DNA from: Amycolatopsis sp. MtRt-6
GTDB taxonomy: Bacteria; Actinomycetota; Actinomycetes; Mycobacteriales; Pseudonocardiaceae
Reading direction: 5' to 3'
DNA length: 64,000 bases
Assembly (NCBI RefSeq): GCF_017308975.1
Contig: NZ_JADWPD010000007.1
Span: 1 to 64,000 of the forward strand
Shown: positions 7,746 through 16,340 of the stretch, in pieces
How the letters are laid out: the number at the start of each line of letters is the position of its first letter
Position numbering within the stretch: position 1 is the first letter of the stretch
Translations under genes and position numbers: made by a program
The notes under the pieces: generated by a model
What the model was told of the DNA's origin: nothing
The model's input: only the letters and a program-made list of their open reading frames with translations
Database searches by the model: none

Positions 7746-8873
7746 ATGTCCGCAACACTGACCCCCGCCCAGCTCGCGCGCGATCTCGCCGTTCGCGACC
7801 TCACCGATCCGGCCGCCGGGCCGCATGCCGTCCAGCTCGTTGTCGACCAGGCCGTCGAGGCGCTCGCCGGCCGGTGGCCCTGTTCCGTCCGGAGAATCGC
7901 CGGCGACCGCGTCGTCACCGTTGCCGACAACTACGACAACCTCGGCTACCACCCCGCCGACGTCACGCGCGACGCCCGCTACACCCGGTACGTCGACGAC
8001 CGGCACGTCCTGCGCAGCCACTCCACCGCCCTGGTCCCCGGCGCGCTGCGAAACCTGGCCGCGAACCCCGCCGACGACGTCCTGCTCGTCTGCGCCGGCG
8101 TCGTCTACCGCCGCGACAGCATCGACCGGCTGCACAGCGGCACGCCGCACCAGCTCGACCTCTGGCGGATCGTCCGCGGGACCGTCGCCCGGGCCGACCT
8201 CGAAGAAATGGTCGCCGCCCTGGTGCCCGGCTTGAGGTGGCGGCTCGAACCGCGCCGTCATCCGTACACAGTGGATGGTGCGCAGCTCGATGTCGACCAC
8301 GACGGGCGCTGGGTCGAGGTCGCCGAGTGCGGGCTCGCCCACCCGGGCGTTCTCGCGCGGGCCGGGCTCGGCGACGGCTGGTCCGGCCTGGCGCTCGGCA
8401 TGGGCCTCGACCGGATGCTCATGCTGCGCAAGGGGATGCCGGACATCCGGCTGCTGCGCTCCACCGAGCCGGCCGTCGCCGCGCAGCTGACGGACCTCGC
8501 GCCCTACCGGCCGGTCTCTGCGCTGCCGCCGGTGCGTCGCGACCTGTCGATCGCGGTGCCGGCCGGGGACCGGGCCGAAGATCTCGGCGACCGTGTCCGC
8601 GACGCCCTCGGCGCCGATGCCGACGTCGTCGAGTCGGTCGAGATCCGGCAGGAGACGTCGTACGCCCGGCTGCCCGCGCCGGCCCGAGCCCGGCTCGGTG
8701 CGACGCCGGACCAGAAGAACCTGCTCGTGCGCCTCGTGCTGCGGCCCCTGGACCGGACGCTGTCCGATCGGGAGGCGAACGTCCTGAGAGATCGGGCCTA
8801 TGCCGCCCTGCACCGGGGGAGCGTCCACGAGTGGGCCGGATTCACCGGACCACGCGATAGCGCAGGTGCGTGA
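7746..8873 (+). CDS. Stand-alone phenylalanyl-tRNA synthetase-like protein
   Basis: 375 residues. Residues 1-255 match the class II catalytic core of PheRS alpha: HQLDLWRI in the motif region before the binding pocket, VEVAECGLAHPGVL, and motif 3 ALGMGLDRMLML followed by PDIRLL. Residues about 265-365 form an FDX-ACB (anticodon-binding) domain (PVRRDLSIAVP...). This single-chain arrangement resembles mitochondrial PheRS rather than the bacterial PheST heterotetramer. Actinobacteria carry normal pheST elsewhere, so this copy may be an extra synthetase, an amino-acid ligase or an inhibitor-resistant copy. ATG with GGAGG 7 bases upstream. Converges with and overlaps the next gene by 32 bases. 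Confidence 0.8.
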   Translation: MSATLTPAQLARDLAVRDLTDPAAGPHAVQLVVDQAVEALAGRWPCSVRRIAGDRVVTVADNYDNLGYHPADVTRDARYTRYVDDRHVLRSHSTALVPGALRNLAANPADDVLLVCAGVVYRRDSIDRLHSGTPHQLDLWRIVRGTVARADLEEMVAALVPGLRWRLEPRRHPYTVDGAQLDVDHDGRWVEVAECGLAHPGVLARAGLGDGWSGLALGMGLDRMLMLRKGMPDIRLLRSTEPAVAAQLTDLAPYRPVSALPPVRRDLSIAVPAGDRAEDLGDRVRDALGADADVVESVEIRQETSYARLPAPARARLGATPDQKNLLVRLVLRPLDRTLSDREANVLRDRAYAALHRGSVHEWAGFTGPRDSAGA

Positions 8874-9453
8874 CCGAGGCCGTCGCCCGCGCGTCCACCT
8901 GCTCCAGGTTCAGCGGCGGGACACCGTCGAACAGCCGGACGCCGTCGCCGAGTGTGTACGGCGCGACGTGCAGCCGCAGTTCGTCGATCAGGCCCGCGGC
9001 GAGGTACTGGTTGACGGTGGTCGCGCCGCCGTGGACGGAGATCCCGCCGTCGCCGGCCGCTTCGCGGGCGCGGGCCATCGCGGCCTCGATGCCGTCGGTG
9101 ACGAAGTGGAAGGTGGTGCCGCCCGCCATCGGCTGCGGCTCGCGCGGGTGGTGGGTGAGCACGAAAACCGGGCCGTGGTAGGGCGGGTTGTCGCCCCACC
9201 AGCCCGTCCACGGCCGGTCCCACGCGCCGCGCACCGGGCCGAACATGTTGCGCCCCATGATGAACGCCTTGGCCGTCATCATCCGGTCGAACTCGGCCGG
9301 GTGCTCGTCGCGGCCTTCGCCGTACCAGGCGTGCAGCCGGTCGCCCCAGCCGTCGCCGCCGTCGTCGCCGAACGGGCGCTGCTCGGTCTGGTGGTGCCCG
9401 GCCGCGTATCCGTCGAGGGTGATCGTGAGGTCGCAGGTCACCTTGCCGGTCAT
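8842..9453 (-). CDS. RibD C-terminal/dihydrofolate reductase-like protein
   Basis: 203 residues. Begins with the typical TCDLTITLDGYAAG strand, contains MTAKAFIMGRNMFG and GGISVHGGATTVNQYLAAGLIDELRLHVAPYTLGDGVRLFDG, all hallmarks of the YwjB/YyaP-type RibD_C reductase family (NAD(P)H-binding). Physiological substrate unknown. Divergently arranged with the LysR gene, which may regulate it. ATG preceded by an AAGGAGA-type ribosome site. Confidence 0.85.
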   Translation of the reverse strand: MTGKVTCDLTITLDGYAAGHHQTEQRPFGDDGGDGWGDRLHAWYGEGRDEHPAEFDRMMTAKAFIMGRNMFGPVRGAWDRPWTGWWGDNPPYHGPVFVLTHHPREPQPMAGGTTFHFVTDGIEAAMARAREAAGDGGISVHGGATTVNQYLAAGLIDELRLHVAPYTLGDGVRLFDGVPPLNLEQVDARATASVTHLRYRVVR

Positions 9454-9555
9454 GTCCGTCTCCTTCTCGGTCGGCTGCTCCGGAACCAGGATGGACCGGA
9501 CATGACATGACGTCCAATGCCAGTTGGGGCGGTGACCCATTGATATTCTCGATGA

Positions 9556-10425
9556 ATGCTGAACCTGGTGCAGCTCAAGGTCCTGGCCGCGGTGGCCCGG
9601 CACGGCTCGGTGACCGAAGCGGCCCGGGAGCTGCACTATTCGCAGCCGTCGGTGAGCCACCACCTGGCCCGCCTGGAAGCGGCCACCGGCGCCCGGCTCG
9701 TGCAGCGGGCCGGCCGCGGGATCCGCCTGACGCCGGAAGGCCGCCTGCTGGCCGACCGCGCCGCCGAAATCGCCGGCCGCGTGGAGGCGGCGGCCGAAGA
9801 GCTGGCCGCGCAGGTCGGCCTGCGGGCCGGGCGCGTCCGGCTGGCCGCCAACGCGTCCGCGCTGAGCACCCTCGTGCCGAGAGCGGCCGCGTCGCTGGCG
9901 CAGGCCCACCCGGGGCTCGAGCTGAGCCTGCTCGACCGGCATCCCGTCGAAGCACTGGACATGCTGCGCCGCGGCGAACTCGACGTCGCCCTCGTCTTCC
10001 AGCACGCCGGCGCCCCGGCCGGGGAGGACGGGTTCCGGTTCCGCCACCTCGCCGACGACCCGATCCACCTGATCAGTCGCCGGCCGGGCGAAAGCCTCGC
10101 CGACCATCGCGGCTCCGCCTGGATCGGCGGGTGCGACCGGTGCCGGGCGGAGCTGACCGCCGTCTGCGCGGGGGCGGGGTTCAGCCCGCGCCTCGGCTCG
10201 TTCAGCGACGACATGGTCGTCGTGCAGTCCCTGGTCGCCGCCGGCCTCGGCGTCGCCATCCTGCCCGGGCTCGCGCTGGAAGCGCACCGCCATCCCGGCG
10301 TTCACGCGACCGAACTCCCCGGCGTCCACCGCCGCATCCACGCGGCCACCTACGGCGACCCACCCGACCCGCCCGCGGTGGCCGCCGTCCTGACCGCGCT
10401 CACCGAGGCCGCCTCACCGGCATGA
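9556..10425 (+). CDS. LysR-family transcriptional regulator
   Basis: 289 residues: winged helix at 1-60 (AAVARHGSVTEAARELHYSQ then PSVSHHLARLE) and a LysR substrate-binding domain from about 88. Short for the family but complete. TATTCT at 9544-9549 ends 6 bases before ATG, so the mRNA is probably leaderless, and ATT-N9-GAT at 9539-9553 resembles a LysR half-operator overlapping that promoter (autoregulation). Divergent partner: the RibD-type reductase. Confidence 0.88.
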   Translation: MLNLVQLKVLAAVARHGSVTEAARELHYSQPSVSHHLARLEAATGARLVQRAGRGIRLTPEGRLLADRAAEIAGRVEAAAEELAAQVGLRAGRVRLAANASALSTLVPRAAASLAQAHPGLELSLLDRHPVEALDMLRRGELDVALVFQHAGAPAGEDGFRFRHLADDPIHLISRRPGESLADHRGSAWIGGCDRCRAELTAVCAGAGFSPRLGSFSDDMVVVQSLVAAGLGVAILPGLALEAHRHPGVHATELPGVHRRIHAATYGDPPDPPAVAAVLTALTEAASPA

Positions 10426-11007
10426 CGGACGATCATCGTGCCGGGCGAGCAGGTCTCCGCAGATGGCCAGCATGAACCTGGTGTACAGGGCGCCGAAAGC
10501 CGTCGCGTCGAAGTCGGCGAACCGCTCGTCGTAGGTGCTGTTCGGCAGGTAGGCCAGGATCTCGGTCGCGCGATCCACCGCGACCTGCGAGCCGTAGACG
10601 AACACGCGGGCCTTGATGGTGAGGAGTTCGTAGCGGGAGGCCGCGAAATTCTGCTCTTCCCGGGAGCAATCCAAAGGTTTCGGGGCCGGCGGGTCGTTCC
10701 CGTCCGCGCCTACCGACCTGGGTACCGGGTTGCGGCAGCTTGCGACGCTTTGGGCCGCGCTGGCATGCCGATCTGCCGCGTCGAGGAACTTCAGGTACGC
10801 GTCGGACCGCTTCTCGCGGTCGTCCTTCGCGCGTTGCTCGGACGCCTGGACGTCCTGGTTCCGGATCGAGGCGTCCACGCTGACCTTCGAGCCGAAGAAG
10901 GTTCCTGTCACGCCGAGGATCCCGACGAGGGCGGTGGCGACGACGGAGACGACCGCCACGCGCCGGTCCGCGCGCTTGTCTTCCCCGGGCGAGTCGTCAG
11001 CGGGCAT
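10414..11007 (-). CDS. Hypothetical single-pass membrane protein
   Basis: 197 residues. A charged N-terminus (DDSPGEDKRADRR) precedes one transmembrane helix at about 17-40 (VAVVSVVATALVGILGVTGT), then a charged, helix-rich outer or inner domain with four Cys in the second half. No known domain recognised. Its 3' end overlaps the LysR gene tail to tail by 12 bases. Confidence 0.6.
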   Translation of the reverse strand: MPADDSPGEDKRADRRVAVVSVVATALVGILGVTGTFFGSKVSVDASIRNQDVQASEQRAKDDREKRSDAYLKFLDAADRHASAAQSVASCRNPVPRSVGADGNDPPAPKPLDCSREEQNFAASRYELLTIKARVFVYGSQVAVDRATEILAYLPNSTYDERFADFDATAFGALYTRFMLAICGDLLARHDDRPSCR

Positions 11008-11089
11008 GACCAGGCCGTCGTGGGCCGCGGTGCCGGTGTTGCACCCGCGGGAACGCTTGTTATCGCACCGTTGCCGTAGGGTGTCCGCT

Positions 11090-11800
11090 GTGACTGATCG
11101 GCTCTACTTCCGGCAGCTGCTCGCCGGCCGTGACTTCGCCGTCGGCGACCCCGTCGCGACGCAGATGGTGAACTTCGCCTACCTGATCGGCGACCGCGAA
11201 ACCCGGGACGCGGTCATCGTCGACCCGGCCTACGCGGTGCGTGACCTGCTCGACGTCCTGGCGCAGGACGGCATGCGGCTCACCGGTGTGCTGGCCACCC
11301 ACCACCACCCCGACCACGTCGGCGGCGAGATGCTCGGCTTCTCGCTGCCCGGGATCGCCGAGCTGCTCGCCGCCGAGCCGGTGCCGATCCACGTCAACGG
11401 CGCCGAGACCGAATGGGTCAAGCGGGTCACCGGCGTCTCCGGCACCGATCTGCGCGCGCACGACCACGACGACGTCCTCGAGGTCGGGGCCATCCCGATC
11501 CGGCTGCTGCACACGCCCGGGCACACGCCGGGCAGCCAGTGCTTCCTCGTCGAGGACAAGCTCGTCTCCGGCGACACGCTCTTCCTGGAAGGCTGCGGCC
11601 GCACCGACTTCCCGGGCGGCGACGCCGAAGAGATCTACCGCAGCCTGCAGGCGCTCGCCGGCCTGCCCGGCGACCCGGTCGTCTACCCCGGGCACCAGTA
11701 CTCGGCCGAGCCGTCCGCCGCGCTGTCGGACGTCAAGCGCACGAACTTCGTCTACCGGCCGCGGTCGCTCGACGAATGGAAGGTCATGTTCGGCGGCTGA
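11090..11800 (+). CDS. Metallo-beta-lactamase-fold hydrolase (glyoxalase II-like)
   Basis: 236 residues. The zinc motif THHHPDHVGG, the second ligand in HTPGHTPGSQC, the Asp ligand in VSGDTLFLEGCGRTDFPGG and the final His in VYPGHQYS are all present. The GCGRTDF-PGG segment is typical of the glyoxalase II/thiol-ester hydrolase branch; an S-glutathione or other thiol ester substrate is plausible. It lies 125 bases before the sulfonate operon, but separate transcription is likely. GTG at 11090 follows TAGGGT (11077-11082) by 7 bases (leaderless). Confidence 0.85.
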   Translation: MTDRLYFRQLLAGRDFAVGDPVATQMVNFAYLIGDRETRDAVIVDPAYAVRDLLDVLAQDGMRLTGVLATHHHPDHVGGEMLGFSLPGIAELLAAEPVPIHVNGAETEWVKRVTGVSGTDLRAHDHDDVLEVGAIPIRLLHTPGHTPGSQCFLVEDKLVSGDTLFLEGCGRTDFPGGDAEEIYRSLQALAGLPGDPVVYPGHQYSAEPSAALSDVKRTNFVYRPRSLDEWKVMFGG

Positions 11801-11925
11801 GCCAAGCCGTTCCACGGGCTGAAACACCGGGAGTTCACGGAGTGGGCGCCGATTGACTTCGCTTCCCGCTCCCCGGATGGTCGGGACCACGCCATTCCGA
11901 TCGTCCCCGTCCCCGGGAGAAATCC

Positions 11926-12744
11926 GTGTCGATTTCCACCACGGGTGTGCTCGCGCACGCCCGGAAACGCGCCGCCGAGCCGCCGCGCAACGCCCTCAGG
12001 CGGCCCGACCTGCGGCGCTGGATCAGCCCGGTGGTGCTCGTCGCCGCCTGGCAGCTGGCCAGCGCCACCGGCGTCCTGCCGCCGGACAAGCTCAGTTCAC
12101 CGTGGACGGTCGTGCGGGCCGGGATCGAAACCGCGCGCAGCGGCGAACTCGGTGCCGCGTTCGCCGTTTCGCTCGGCCGGGTCGGCGCCGGCTTCGTGCT
12201 CGGCGCGCTCGCCGGCGTCCTGCTCGGCCTCGCCTCCGGGCTCTCCCGCTGGGGTGAGGCCCTGGTCGACCCGCCGGTGCAGATGCTGCGCACCCTGCCG
12301 TTCCTCGGCCTGATCCCGCTGTTCATCCTGTGGTTCGGCATCGGTGAGGAGACGAAGATCGTGCTGGTCGCGCTCGGCGTGGCCTTCCCGCTCTACCTCA
12401 ACGTCCACTCGGGAATCCGCGGCGCCGACCCGGCCCTCGTCGAAGCCTCGCGGGCGCTCGGGTTCAGCCGCGCGGAACGGCTCTGGCACGTCGTCCTGCC
12501 CGGCGCCCTGCCGCAGGCGCTCGTCGGGCTGCGGCAGTCGCTCGGGCTCGCCTGGCTCGCGCTGATCGTCGGCGAGACCGTCAACGCCGATGCCGGCGTC
12601 GGCTACCTCATCAACAACGCCCGCGAATTCCTGCGCACCGACGTCGTGGTCGTCGGACTGGTCCTGTACGCCCTGCTCGGCCTGGTCACCGACGCGCTGG
12701 TCCGGCTGCTCGAACGGAAGGTGCTGCGGTGGCGAACCCGGTAG
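11926..12744 (+). CDS. ssuC: Sulfonate ABC transporter permease
   Basis: 272 residues with a BPD_transp_1 core. Six or so helices are visible, with the EAA loop EASRALGFSRAERLWHVVLPGALPQ near 175-200. First gene of a tightly packed cluster: it overlaps the ATPase gene by 16 bases. With ATPase, lipoprotein binding protein and an SsuD monooxygenase downstream, uptake of alkanesulfonates as a sulfur source is the best assignment. GTG start with GGGAG 7 bases upstream. No sulfur riboswitch was recognised in the 125-base leader. Confidence 0.85.
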   Translation: MSISTTGVLAHARKRAAEPPRNALRRPDLRRWISPVVLVAAWQLASATGVLPPDKLSSPWTVVRAGIETARSGELGAAFAVSLGRVGAGFVLGALAGVLLGLASGLSRWGEALVDPPVQMLRTLPFLGLIPLFILWFGIGEETKIVLVALGVAFPLYLNVHSGIRGADPALVEASRALGFSRAERLWHVVLPGALPQALVGLRQSLGLAWLALIVGETVNADAGVGYLINNAREFLRTDVVVVGLVLYALLGLVTDALVRLLERKVLRWRTR

Positions 12745-13433
12745 CCGACGTCCGCGGCCTCACCAAGCGGTTCGGCGACCGGACCGTCCTCAGTGGACTC
12801 GACCTGACCGTCGAACGCGGCGAGTTCGTCGCCCTGCTCGGCCGCAGCGGGTCCGGCAAGTCGACGCTGCTGCGGGTGCTCGCCGGCCTCGACGACGACG
12901 TCGAAGGCCACGCCGACGTCACCGGCACCGTCTCGGTCGCGTTCCAGCAGCCGAGACTGCTGCCGTGGCGGAAGGTCTGGCGCAACGTCGTCCTCGGCCT
13001 GCGCCAGGACGGCGTCACGAAGTCCCGCAACCGGGCGCTGGCCGAGAAGGCTCTCGCCGAGGTGCACCTGAGCGACCACGCCGACGACTGGCCGCTGACG
13101 CTGTCCGGCGGCGAAGCGCAGCGCGTGTCGCTGGCCCGCGCGCTCGTGCGCGAACCCGATCTGCTGCTGCTCGACGAGCCGTTCGGCGCCCTGGACGCGC
13201 TCACCCGGATCGCCATGCACGGCCTCGTGCAGGACCTCTGGCGGCGGCACCGGCCGGGCGTGCTGCTGGTGACCCACGACGTCGACGAGGCCCTGCGGCT
13301 CGCCGACCGCGTCCTCGTGCTGGACGGCGGCCGGATCGTGGCCGCGCACCGGCCACGCGACGCCGCCGATCACGACGACCTCCGCCGCCGCGTGCTGGCC
13401 GACCTGGGAGTGACCGAAGATGCTGTGGCGTAA
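12729..13433 (+). CDS. ssuB: Sulfonate ABC transporter ATPase
   Basis: 234 residues. Complete ATPase motifs: Walker A GRSGSGKST, Q-loop FQQPRLLPW, signature LSGGEAQRVSLARAL, Walker B LLLLDEPFGALD and H-loop VTHDVDEAL. FQQPRLLPW is characteristic of the nitrate/sulfonate/taurine ATPase subfamily. Overlaps ssuC upstream and ssuA downstream (14 bases), implying co-translation. Confidence 0.88.
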   Translation: MANPVADVRGLTKRFGDRTVLSGLDLTVERGEFVALLGRSGSGKSTLLRVLAGLDDDVEGHADVTGTVSVAFQQPRLLPWRKVWRNVVLGLRQDGVTKSRNRALAEKALAEVHLSDHADDWPLTLSGGEAQRVSLARALVREPDLLLLDEPFGALDALTRIAMHGLVQDLWRRHRPGVLLVTHDVDEALRLADRVLVLDGGRIVAAHRPRDAADHDDLRRRVLADLGVTEDAVA

Positions 13434-14427
13434 GGGAATAATGGCCGTCACGGCGGCCCTCGTGGTGTCCGCGTGCGGCACGGCGACCGGGAACGAAGCT
13501 TCCGTGCCGGCCTCGGTGAGCGCGGCGGACCTGGCGAAGGTGACGCTCAAGGTGGGCGACCAGAAGGGCGGTCTCAAGTCGCTGCTCACCGCGGCGAACC
13601 TGCTGCAGGGGACGCCGTACAAGATCGAATGGTCCACGTTCACCTCGGGCCCGCCGCTGCTCGAAGCGGCCTCGGCCGGCGCGATCGACACCGGGCGCGT
13701 CGGCAACACGCCGCCGATCTTCGCGGCCGCCGCCAAGGCGAAGATCAAGGTGATCAGCGTGTCGCGCAGCAACGTCGAGCGGGAAGCCGTCCTCGTGCCG
13801 CCGGACTCGCCGCTGCAAGACGTCGCCTCGTTGAAGGGCAAGACGATCGGCGTCGCGAAGGGCTCCTCCGCGCACGGCCAGCTGCTGAACACGCTGCACC
13901 ACAACGGACTTTCCACGAAGGATGTGAAGCTGAGCTTCCTGCAGCCGTCCGAGGCCTACGCCGCGTTCACCCAGCGCGCCATCGACGCCTGGGCGATCTG
14001 GGACCCCTACACCGCGCAGGCGCAGCTCGAAGCGCACGCACGGGTGCTGGCCGACGGCCGGGGCGCGTCGAACGGCCTGGCCTTCCTGACCGCGAGCACG
14101 GCGGCGCTCGGCGACCCCGGCCGGAACTCCGCGCTGCGCGACTTCGCCGTGCGTGTGGTCAAGGCGCAGAAGTGGGCCGACACGCACCGCGAAGAGTGGG
14201 CGCAGGCGTGGGCCGAGGAGACCGGCCTGAAGCCGGAGGTCGCGCGGAAGGCCGTCGAAGCGGGCCGTGACCTGCCGATCGCGCTCGACGACGCCGTGGT
14301 GGCGTCCGAACAGCAGCTCGCGGACGCCTTCACCGACGAGAAGACTCTGCCGGGCAAGGTGGACTTCGCCGCCTTCGTCGACCGGCGGTTCGGTCCCGAC
14401 CTGGACCAGGCGAGGAGCAACGGATGA
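13420..14427 (+). CDS. ssuA: Sulfonate-binding lipoprotein
   Basis: 335 residues. Lipoprotein signal with lipobox VSAC (Cys about 19), then a periplasmic-binding fold of the NMT1/SsuA family: LKVGDQKGG near 45, GAIDTGRVGNTPPIFAAA, LKGKTIGVAKGSSAHG, and AIDAWAIWDPYTAQAQ. The protein should be anchored outside the membrane and deliver sulfonate to SsuBC. Ends in an ATGA overlap with ssuD. Confidence 0.87.
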   Translation: MLWRKGIMAVTAALVVSACGTATGNEASVPASVSAADLAKVTLKVGDQKGGLKSLLTAANLLQGTPYKIEWSTFTSGPPLLEAASAGAIDTGRVGNTPPIFAAAAKAKIKVISVSRSNVEREAVLVPPDSPLQDVASLKGKTIGVAKGSSAHGQLLNTLHHNGLSTKDVKLSFLQPSEAYAAFTQRAIDAWAIWDPYTAQAQLEAHARVLADGRGASNGLAFLTASTAALGDPGRNSALRDFAVRVVKAQKWADTHREEWAQAWAEETGLKPEVARKAVEAGRDLPIALDDAVVASEQQLADAFTDEKTLPGKVDFAAFVDRRFGPDLDQARSNG

Positions 14428-15575
14428 GCATCAGGCTGCACTGGTTCCTGCCCACCAGCGGTGACGGCCGCACGATCGTGGAACGCTTCCACGCCAATCG
14501 GTCCGCCGGCCCGGCCGCCCAGCGCGACCCGGACCTGGACTACCTGGCCCAGGTCGCCCGCGCGGCCGAGCGGCAGGGCTTCGAAGGCGTCCTGACGCCG
14601 ACGGGCACCTGGTGCGAGGACGCGTGGCTCACCACGGCCGCGCTGATCCGGGAGACGACCCGGCTGAAGTTCCTGGTCGCCTTCCGCCCGGGCGTCATTT
14701 CGCCGACGCTCGCCGCGCAGATGGCGGGGACGTTCCAGCGCCTGTCGGGCGGCCGCGTGCTGCTCAACATCGTCACCGGCGGCGACGCGGTCGAGCAGCG
14801 CCGCTTCGGCGACTGGCACGACCACGACGCCCGCTACGCCCGCACCGACGAGTTCCTGACCATCGTGCGCGGCGTCTGGTCCGGCGAGCCGTTCAGCTTC
14901 ACGGGCGACCACCTGCGCGTCGAGGGCGCGACGACGCTGGCCGCGCCGGACCCGGTGCCGCCGATCTACTTCGGCGGCTCGTCACCGGCCGCGCTGCCGG
15001 TCGCGGCCCGGCACGCCGACGTCTACCTAACCTGGGGCGAACCGCCCGCCCAGGTCGCCGAGAAGATCGGGAAGGTGCGGGAGCTGGCCGGGGACCGGCC
15101 GATCCGCTTCGGCGTCCGGCTGCACACGATTTCGCGCGACACCTCGGCCGAGGCGTGGGCGGAGGCGCAGAAGCTGCTCGACGCGCTGAGCCCGGAGCAG
15201 GTCACGAAGGCGCAGGCGCAGCTGGCGGCGAGTGAGTCGGTGGGGCAGCAGCGGATGGTCGCGCTGCACGGCGGCCGGACCGGCGGCGGCGTCCGCGGGC
15301 TGGAGATCCACCCGAACCTGTGGGCGGGTGTCGGCCTGGTCCGCGGCGGTGCCGGCACCGCGCTGGTCGGGAGCCACGAGGAGGTCGCGGACCTGATCGA
15401 GGAGTACCACTCGATCGGCGTCAGCGAGTTCGTGCTGTCGGGCTACCCGCACCTGGAGGAGGCGTACTGGTTCGGCGACGGCGTGCGGCCGGAGCTGGCC
15501 CGGCGCGGCCTGCTGGCGGACGTCCCCGCCCTGCCCCGGCCGGCGCACCCGGAGCGCAACGTCGCGGCGCTGTAG
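14424..15575 (+). CDS. ssuD: FMNH2-dependent alkanesulfonate monooxygenase
   Basis: 383 residues, the usual length for SsuD (381 in E. coli). Luciferase-like TIM barrel; family signatures include MSIRLHWFLPTSGDGRT, GVLTPTGTWCEDAW, LKFLVAFRPGVISPTLAAQM and LLNIVTGGD. It cleaves C1 and longer alkanesulfonates to aldehyde and sulfite. The NAD(P)H:FMN reductase SsuE is not in the cluster, so flavin must be supplied by another gene. The stop codon TAG directly abuts the facing stop of the next gene (TAGCTA). Confidence 0.9.
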   Translation: MSIRLHWFLPTSGDGRTIVERFHANRSAGPAAQRDPDLDYLAQVARAAERQGFEGVLTPTGTWCEDAWLTTAALIRETTRLKFLVAFRPGVISPTLAAQMAGTFQRLSGGRVLLNIVTGGDAVEQRRFGDWHDHDARYARTDEFLTIVRGVWSGEPFSFTGDHLRVEGATTLAAPDPVPPIYFGGSSPAALPVAARHADVYLTWGEPPAQVAEKIGKVRELAGDRPIRFGVRLHTISRDTSAEAWAEAQKLLDALSPEQVTKAQAQLAASESVGQQRMVALHGGRTGGGVRGLEIHPNLWAGVGLVRGGAGTALVGSHEEVADLIEEYHSIGVSEFVLSGYPHLEEAYWFGDGVRPELARRGLLADVPALPRPAHPERNVAAL

Positions 15576-16340
15576 CTACTGCTGTGACTCGGCGAGCAGG
15601 CGCAACGCCAGCTCCTTCAGCCGCGGGCTCGCCGTGGCCGCGTCGCCCGCGTCGAACGGCGGCCGTGGGTCGTACTCCACCGCCAGCTGGACGGCGCGGG
15701 CGACCTCCTCGCCGGCGAGCTCGCTCGCCAGGAACAACGCCATGTCGATGCCGGCGGAGACGCCCGCCGCGGTGATCACCTTGCCCACCCGCACATACCG
15801 TTCCGGCACGTACTGGACGCCGAAGGTGGCCTCCAGGTAGGGCGCCGACGCCCAGTACGTCGTCGCCCGCTCGCGCAGCAGGCCGGCCGCGCCGAGGACC
15901 AGCGCGCCGGTGCACACCGACGTCGTCCAGGTCGTGTGGCGGTCGATGCGGCGGATCCAGTCCAGCAGCACCGGGTTGCGCATCGCCCCGACCGTGCCGC
16001 GGTCACCGGCGCCGGGCACCAGCAGGACGTCGAGACGGTCCACTTCGGACACCGCGCGGTCGGCGAAGACGGCCGTGCGGTGAGTGTCGGTGCGCACCGG
16101 GCCGCGGCGCTCGCCGATCATGGTGACCGTCGCGCCCGGGAGCCGGGAGAGCAGTTCCGCCGGACCGGTCGGGTCGAGCAGGCTGAACCCGTCGTAGAGC
16201 AGGATGCCGATCTTCGGGCCGGGACGGCCGTCCAGGACCGGCACCGCGGCGGCGGTGCCGGTCGCGGCCGGGAGCCCCAGTGCCGCGACCGCGGCCAGCC
16301 CGCCGAGCACGGTCCGCCGGGTCGTCTGTGTGGTGGTCAT
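15576..16340 (-). CDS. Exported DJ-1/PfpI-family protein
   Basis: 254 residues. The N-terminus carries a twin-arginine-like signal (TTRRTVLGGLAAVAAL) ending near AAA-V, so the protein is probably secreted. The DJ-1/PfpI domain follows, with the nucleophile elbow TTSVCTGALVLGAAGLL (Cys about 149) and the downstream GVSAGIDMALFL segment typical of GlxA-like amidotransferase folds. It overlaps the upstream AraC/GlxA regulator gene by 4 bases (ATGA) and is a secreted paralogue of the regulator's sensory half. Function unknown. Confidence 0.82.
   Translation of the reverse strand: MTTTQTTRRTVLGGLAAVAALGLPAATGTAAAVPVLDGRPGPKIGILLYDGFSLLDPTGPAELLSRLPGATVTMIGERRGPVRTDTHRTAVFADRAVSEVDRLDVLLVPGAGDRGTVGAMRNPVLLDWIRRIDRHTTWTTSVCTGALVLGAAGLLRERATTYWASAPYLEATFGVQYVPERYVRVGKVITAAGVSAGIDMALFLASELAGEEVARAVQLAVEYDPRPPFDAGDAATASPRLKELALRLLAESQQ

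Noticed and set aside
11801..11925. SAM or cysteine leader before ssuC
   Set aside because: No recognised S-box or run of Cys codons was found in the 125-base leader.
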